The notes under the pieces were generated by a model. That model was not told where the DNA came from. It saw nothing but the letters and a program-made list of their open reading frames with translations, and ran no database searches. 64,000 bases of DNA from NCBI GenBank assembly GCA_029964075.1, contig CM057147.1, positions 14,157,513 through 14,221,512 on the forward strand, read 5' to 3'. The stretch's first letter is position 1. Each line of letters begins with the position of its first letter. This DNA is from Patiria pectinifera (taxonomy: Eukaryota; Echinodermata; Asteroidea; Valvatida; Asterinidae). The translations under genes and the position numbers were made by a program. Below are positions 58,311 through 64,000 of this stretch, in pieces.

Positions 58311-61300
58311 GTAAATCCTCCAGATTTTCATCTCCATTTTCCTCTTCATGTGTTGTTTTCCGGTGTTGTTCTAGACAGAGAATGTCAGGCAGGGGGTACG
58401 TCCGTTCAGACTGCTGTTGCAAAGTTGCACTGAACAACATGTATTCCCTAATATTTGAAAATTTAAGTTTGATGTACAAAACATTTTGGTGCGGCTACAT
58501 CAGAAGATTGACTTTTGCGGTCGTTCACAACAGCTGCAGGGTCGAGCGAATAGAACAAGTGCATGAAGTCTTTGGGTACATTTTGGTCAGGTAAGTCCCA
58601 ACGGGTAACCGACTCGACTGGACTTGAGTCAAGTCCCAAAGGGTAACTGACTCGACTCAAGTCACTGTGACTAAATGACTCAACTCAACTCGAGCCCCTC
58701 ATCAAAAGACAAGACTCGACTCGACTCACAATTTTTGGCGTCTCAACTCTACTGAAGTCCCATTGGGTAACTGACTCGACTTGACTCGAGTCACTGGGAC
58801 TAAATGACTTGACTCAACTCAAGTCCCTCATCAAAAGACTTGACTCAACTTGTCTTATCCTAACACTCGAGTCCCAAAATATATTACGTTTGTGATGACT
58901 CGCCTTTGTTTACTTTGCGTTACTGTCAATTTTTTGGCCGCTTATCGCGTTCAAAATATACGCCATATCACGGAGTCCCACCTCGTTGTTTTATCATGTA
59001 GTTCACAAACTACGATCCCGGAAGCAGACTTAAGTTTAATTGCATAATTTTTCCCAATATTTGTGTTATTTCTTGAGCCCTTAATGGAACTCCTGCTTTA
59101 AAAAATTAATCAGATATACCGGTATTTCTACATAACCAGAAACAGTTTCACATGATGCAATTTGGTTTTGACATTGTCAGCATATAAATTATTCCAGACT
59201 CGAAGCCAAACCAGAGATAAAAACGAAGTTTCACTTCATGTTAACTACGTAGATCTTTACTAGATCTTTCATGTTCCTTCTTCCTTCTGTAATGTATTAG
59301 AAGACGTTTTTATACAGCGACTCGAATTGACTCGAGCATAAATTTGACGCGACTCGACTCAACCACACACTGTGACTCGCCTCGACTTGACTGGACTTTC
59401 TTGACCTAATGACTCGACTCCACTCGAGTCACTTACTTAAAATGACTCGACTCGACCCGAGTCACAAAATTCAGTGACTCGTTACAAGCCTGGAATAAAG
59501 AGAAATAAAACACATCCTGCAAAAAGTACCTGAAGTTGGAAAATCCCAAGATTAAGTCGATTTAACATTGGGGGAGGGGCCATCCTTATAAAAAAAAAAT
59601 TCGCTGACATGAAAGTACACGGGAGATGGTTTTGGACAAGGCACTGACTCACCAATGCCTGTCGTCCCTGCCTGCACTGACTGGGAACCATACCAAATAC
59701 TGACATTTCACAATACCCAGAATTCCTGCTTCAACGACTTGATAAGCTGTTTCAAGGCTGCGCCGGCACCGCAAATAGAATCCTGCCTCAAAACTGGAAT
59801 CCTCCCTGGTGCCAGAATGTTATCGGTTGCAGGCCTGTGACGAACAAGTGTTGAAAAGACTGTCTTGTGATTTGTAATTCTCTTTGATATATTTTATTTT
59901 GGTAGTACCTTACCAGGTGTTAGCTAATGACCTTCACCGTCTTAGGCTCTGACACACCCTGATTAGGGCTCTGGTCAAAACGGACATTGTTGTCTCTGGC
60001 TACGACTGTTTGCTGCGATACGCCAATGGCAGAACCCACAGCCGTGCGTACATGTACAAATACCTGATACCTTATCTGCTACACTTGTCTTAGTTTCTAG
60101 GCTATTGAAACTTTCAGACACCTCTTATTTTTTGGCTACCATATCCCAACAAGTGTCTGTATCAGCCTAAAGTACTGGTGGCCATATCTGAAATTTTTTT
60201 TTTTTTTGCATTTGTAGTGGCCATTTGTACATAAGCATGGCCACTACAAATGGTTACAGGTTTTCATCCTTCAACTGTTTTTTTTTTCAATTTCAACAAA
60301 ACAGCTGAAGGTATTGAGCTTCTACAAAGGAGATTGAACCATTGTGTTTGTATAAAATTTGAGCCTCTGAAAAACAGCAACAACCTATTGTGTCTCATTT
60401 TGGTAAATGTTTTGGTCAAGCCCTGGCTTTGCCTTTGCTGAAAGTTCCAGAGTTGCGATTCCATGCAACGAGCTAACCCCGCCTTCTCAGGATTGTGATC
60501 GCTATTAAAGGTTGGATTTCTTCGGCCACCAACAGATTCAAGCATTCAGCACCGCACCACAGGTGTTGAGCGTTAGTAAGCGCAACTCTCTGAAGAATTA
60601 CATGTAACTTTCAAATGTCCGTCCTACCAACCAACCTTCCTTCGTCCCCCTTCCACCCCAAACCCGCCCTCAATTTGGAGCCTCTGTGTCTATCAGCCCC
60701 GCCGCTAACACCTGTCTCTGATCCGCATGAACATGAACAGTCGTCATCAGAACTTGTCTCGACTGATTCATCTGGTTTGCTAAACCTACCTGGAGCGCCG
60801 CGGCGCCGCCATTAATTACCGTGTTGCCAGTCCGTCGTGTGGGGAAGCGTGACTTTGCGCTTTTCCGGATCCAACAATGGGTTGCGGCACCGGGGCTCAG
60901 TGTCATGAGGCTGCCAGGCACAGGAGTTTGCTTTGCAGAGAAAACTATTTGTTTAGCAAAAACAGATCATAGCATTCAAAATGTCACAATATTTCTTGTG
61001 ACTGGTTTACAGATGATATGTGCTTAGTATAAAAAAATTTGCTGAGCTGTGTTTACAGATTAACATCTTTTTGAAAATGGGGCAAGGGTCTGCTGTATGT
61101 CTGGAAATACATGTACTATTAAAGTTAAGAGATTTTTTTCATCTGTCAACTCAGAATCTCAGAACAACTGCAGTGCAGTGTTACTCATTCGTAATGAAAG
61201 TTAATTTCACTGACGTCATGATTTTAGGAAATTGCTCAAAATATTTGACGACTTTTGTTCTTGCTGTTAACAGGCCAACTTTAACAATGGGGTGGTCAGC

Positions 61301-62198
61301 TAACAGGCTGCAATATTCGTTGAAATGTTTCATTTCCAATCTGGCCAGGGTTTGAAAGAAAGCAAGAATTTGTTCCAAACCATTTTTGTACTTTTTCAAA
61401 GTCTGCATCATATTGTTTACCAACACAGCCTTAGGGGCTATTCAAAACGACAAATTGGCAAACATTTTGGTGGGTGGGTCAAGGGGAAAAAAATGAAATT
61501 GAAAAACATGGATAATTTTGAATCACCCCTCAATGGCAAAGTGGGTGAGTGCACATCATTTACTCTTGTCATTGAAAAAGTGAGTTGAACATTTTCTAGA
61601 TTTTGTTGATTGTTAAGTTAATTAAACATGTATATAGGCTGCTTCTAGCAAAAACCTTTCTTCCTCAAATTTTGTGTATATTTCTTTGAAAGTTTCTACA
61701 TGCAACTTCCTTTTTTCACAAGAAAATATCAAAATTCACATTCATTGATACCGGTATATCACCAAACTTTAGGACACAACTTTGCTGTAAACTGCAACTT
61801 TTGCGAGCGTCATCTGTTGCATGTTAAACTGCACATAAACGTGAAATCTGTTTTGATTTTCCATGTAGCCTGTTTTCATTTTGAAAATTCCCACAAATGG
61901 CATTCAAACCTTTCTTTTTCATTGTCTGAGAATTTGAGAAGTAGCGAATTTGGTTACGGGTACAATCCCATAATCTGGAACCAGTTCCTGATATCGGCAG
62001 TCGGGTACTGGGGTACCCGGTCCCAATGCACGCCCCTAGTGTGTTTCAAAATTCCCTAAGGATTTCCTCAGTTAACAAATGGAGCCTGTGAAATTCTGGC
62101 TGCGGGTTACGATCTTAAAATAGGCTTTATGCCATATTAAATGGATCGTTTCTCTGTCTTTGGCTTAATAGCCCGTTTCCTGTTTCGCTGTTGTACAG
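58311..62198 (+). other. TMEM132 intron 4 (3.9 kb)
   Basis: It contains the GACTCG array (58590-59492) and an E-like degraded segment near 60930-61045. Otherwise nothing is recognised in 59500-60920 and 61050-62190. The CpG-richer stretch 60640-60910 is repeat-free and contains an ATTAATTA word at about 60812, possibly regulatory. Confidence 0.85.
58590..59492. mobile_element. GACTCGACTTGAGTC-array element (hAT-like)
   Basis: Two subterminal blocks (58595-58870 and 59315-59475) are built from GACTCGACT, CAAGTC and GACTCAAC words, with about 450 bp of plain sequence between. The left block itself contains a tandem duplication (GGGTAACTGACTCGACT and CCTCATCAAAAGAC each occur twice, about 120 bp apart). 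The right end GTGACTCGTTACAAGCCTG is the complement of a CAGGCTTGTAACGAGTCAC terminus, as in hAT elements. No transposase frame. Confidence 0.6.
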
Positions 62199-62342
62199 GC
62201 GGATGACGTCGTCAACACAGCCGTTCTGAATGGGCAGAGGGTGTCGCTACCCATGAGCGTTGTCACGGTGACACAATCGGGACAGGTGCAGAACATAACG
62301 GCCTCTGCACAGTGCACCAGTCTGGATCCTGATGTCCTCAAG
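62199..62342 (+). CDS. TMEM132 family protein, exon 5 (last one in the window)
   Basis: The 144-nt exon, with acceptor ctgttgtacag before 62199 and donor gtatta at 62343, is phase 0 at both ends. It encodes ADDVVNTAVLNGQRVSLPM, then VVTVTQSGQVQNITASAQC and DPDVLK. This is the best-conserved block seen here: vertebrate TMEM132 has EILNTAVLTGKTVAVPVKVV, V-x-EC and SSDEDVVKV at matching spacing. The cysteine of AQC is the conserved one, and NIT is a sequon. Residues 395-442. The family is usually about 1,000-1,100 residues, so the remaining Ig-like domains, membrane segment and cytoplasmic tail lie to the right. I found no further exon in 62343-64000. Confidence 0.93.
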
Positions 62343-63646
62343 GTATTATATGTGGTTCGAAATAATGGGTTTGGAGTGCTGTTGCCTTGCTAGGGCTCTG
62401 ACCACCTTGGTTCAGAATCCTAGCATTTTAAAAAATCTTGATTCTGTCTACAGTTTTAGCTTAACCCTAAGAAAGTCGGGATGGGGGGGGGGGGTTGGAA
62501 TTCGGGCCTCCCACCCTCCTTCAAGTTTTTCTGTGATACCCTTGCAAAAAACTTTTGATACCAAAAACATAAAATTCTGACAATGGGTTGCCTCGCAGCG
62601 AAAACATTAATTTCCCCATATATGTAGTGTACACAAAGCGCAATTACCATGAATGCATATGAATAATTAATTAGTCATAATTCTAAAACCCTTTAACTGA
62701 AATTTTCTCGGGTATGTTCTTCTTAAATTGTTCTATGCATGTACCGAGTTTCACAATTTTTCGTCACTCGATGACCGAGATCTGAGGGGGAGGGGGCCTG
62801 GTCAATTTAAAAAGAAATTATCTTGTAGGGAGGTGATGAAACCATAAATGCTGCCCTCTTGTGGCCAATACTGGTAATGCAGCTTTTTTTTAGAAAGTAA
62901 ATTCATTGTAGAAGAAAATCCACAGCTTAGATCAGGCATGCAACTTTTCCTCGGATCAGCTGATTTCCTCTTTTTTTACTTCCCATGTGTGCCATTGAAA
63001 ATAGAAAAACACTGTACAAAGTTTGGGAAAAATTTGAATTTCCTCTTTTTTTGTGATTTCCCAGTTGCATGCCTGTTAGATGTATATTCAGCAGTTAATT
63101 TTATTTTTTTAAGTGAAAGACCTTTAAATGGTCCATTTAAAGTTATTTTTCATGCACATATTGTATCTAGCAAACCGAAACCATTCTCCGTCAACAGGTC
63201 ATAAAACCCCTTTTCCAATTGTAGAGCAAGGCCACAAATTGTTAACAAAATGGCCATTTGTCCTTCAGCGTTAAATTAGCTTGCAACTGGGCTAGCATTT
63301 CTGAATTTTAATGGTGTAGCACACCGTGAAATAACACCAGTTTTTAATCGCTTGAGTCGTAAAAAAAAAAATTATCCAAAGAATTTTTCATGGGATGTTA
63401 ATCCAAATTGGCAATTTCACAGTTAATGGTGTCGGAAGTTATCCAATTTGTTGGAGGGAGAGAACTGTTCTCTTTGTTTGATATTTGCTGGTCGGTAAAG
63501 CCTTGATGTATCAAAAGAGGCGAATTTCAAAAGTAGTTATCCAAAAACTCCATGAATTTTTTATGATTCGAGTGGTGAAAACAAGCTGGTCCGATCTTTT
63601 CATGATGCTTACAAGTGTTGGTTTGGCATAATTGTCCATTTTCTAG

Positions 63647-63679
63647 TCACTCCCCCCCCCCCCCCCCCGGGAGGGGGAG
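63647..63679. repeat. C-run/G-run hairpin
   Basis: About 18 C followed by GGGAGGGGGAG. It is similar in layout to 13147-13175. Replication slippage or assembly error is possible here. Confidence 0.7.
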
Positions 63680-63760
63680 AAAATTACTTTAAAAATTAAA
63701 AACTTAAAGCCATTTTTGAATCGTTGATTTTATTTACAAGATCTAATACGAGTTGTAGCA

Positions 63761-63849
63761 GGACTTGTTTTAAAAATGTTTTATAAAACATGAAACTTAT
63801 TTATAATGGACTTGTTTTAAAAATGTTTTACAAAACATGAAACTTATTT
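63761..63849. repeat. 47-bp tandem duplication
   Basis: GGACTTGTTTTAAAAATGTT starts at 63761 and again at 63808; the copies differ at a few positions. Each contains the small palindromic segment ATGTTTTATAAAACAT. Confidence 0.92.
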
Positions 63850-64000
63850 GAAGTTATACTGAACTGCAACTTCCACCCCCAAATCACATTGAAAAATCAC
63901 ACCTTTATTCCTTCATCCTTTCCCAGAATCTCAACACATTTTTCTGCTCAAAAAGAGATGAAAACATCCATTTTCTGCTTTCAATGGAAATGCCATTAAA

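Larger units (their letters stand above)
62343..64000 (+). other. Start of TMEM132 intron 5
   Basis: No exon is seen. It contains a G-run at 62483-62494, a C-run/G-run hairpin at 63647-63679 and a 47-bp tandem duplication at 63761-63849. The next TMEM132 exon is expected to begin with sequence like V-S-x-R-C-D-Y-V, which is absent here. Confidence 0.8.

Noticed and set aside
59958-60090. Exon-like peptide KTDIVVSGYDCLLRYANGR upstream of exon 5, faintly like the TMEM132 motif VSDRCDYVFVNGK.
   Set aside because: Exons 4 and 5 already join in frame with no residues missing relative to the family, the motif would be out of order, its spacing is off by one, and there is no convincing splice-site pair. 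Probably chance.

Overview
This window looks like nuclear DNA from an invertebrate deuterostome. It is AT-rich, has long introns with GT-AG splice sites, and is packed with short non-autonomous DNA transposons. An echinoderm such as a sea star is my best guess, because of the mix of TTAAAGG-ended MITEs, GGGCCCAATTTCA-type foldbacks and abundant short ACATGTAC and ACCGGTA palindromes. That assignment is inference; only the animal affinity is well supported. I see no bacterial-type operons, CRISPR array, rRNA or intact tRNA gene. Nearly all short open frames in the window are chance ORFs in introns and repeats.

Two protein-coding genes are present, both on the + strand. Positions 113-2351 hold the last three coding exons of acetoacetyl-CoA synthetase (AACS), a cytosolic enzyme that activates acetoacetate for lipid synthesis. 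After a gap of about 12.4 kb, positions 14772-62342 hold the first five coding exons (442 residues, all splice phases consistent) of a TMEM132-family membrane adhesion-type protein. Its remaining exons lie beyond the right edge. In human, AACS and TMEM132B are neighbours in the same orientation on 12q24.31, so the window appears to preserve an old gene linkage. A possible alternative last exon for AACS lies at 7225-7376.

The rest is intergenic DNA (2352-14771) and TMEM132 introns (25.4, 11.0, 5.9 and 3.9 kb, plus the start of a fifth). About a dozen repeat families recur. Families A and B are TTAA-flanked MITEs resembling the Kolobok/T2 group, each with a central palindrome. Family C is rich in GGTTGA and ends in TTTTCACACTAGA. 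Family D is rich in GGATTTTGCAGGATTGAGG and has telomere-like ends. Family E comprises GGGCCCAATTTCACGG foldbacks. F, G and H are repeats in two copies each. There are also two hAT-like arrays of GAGTC or GAGTA motifs, one MULE-like element with a 9-bp target duplication, several unique hairpins, and at least one tRNA-derived SINE.

Three observations stand out. (1) The central palindromes of families A and B differ between copies by paired, compensating changes. (2) A tandem duplication gives a natural empty site showing that family A inserts at TTAA. (3) TMEM132 exon 2 sits at the centre of three nested pairs of inverted repeats (F, D and B), an arrangement expected to favour exon circularisation or long double-stranded RNA.
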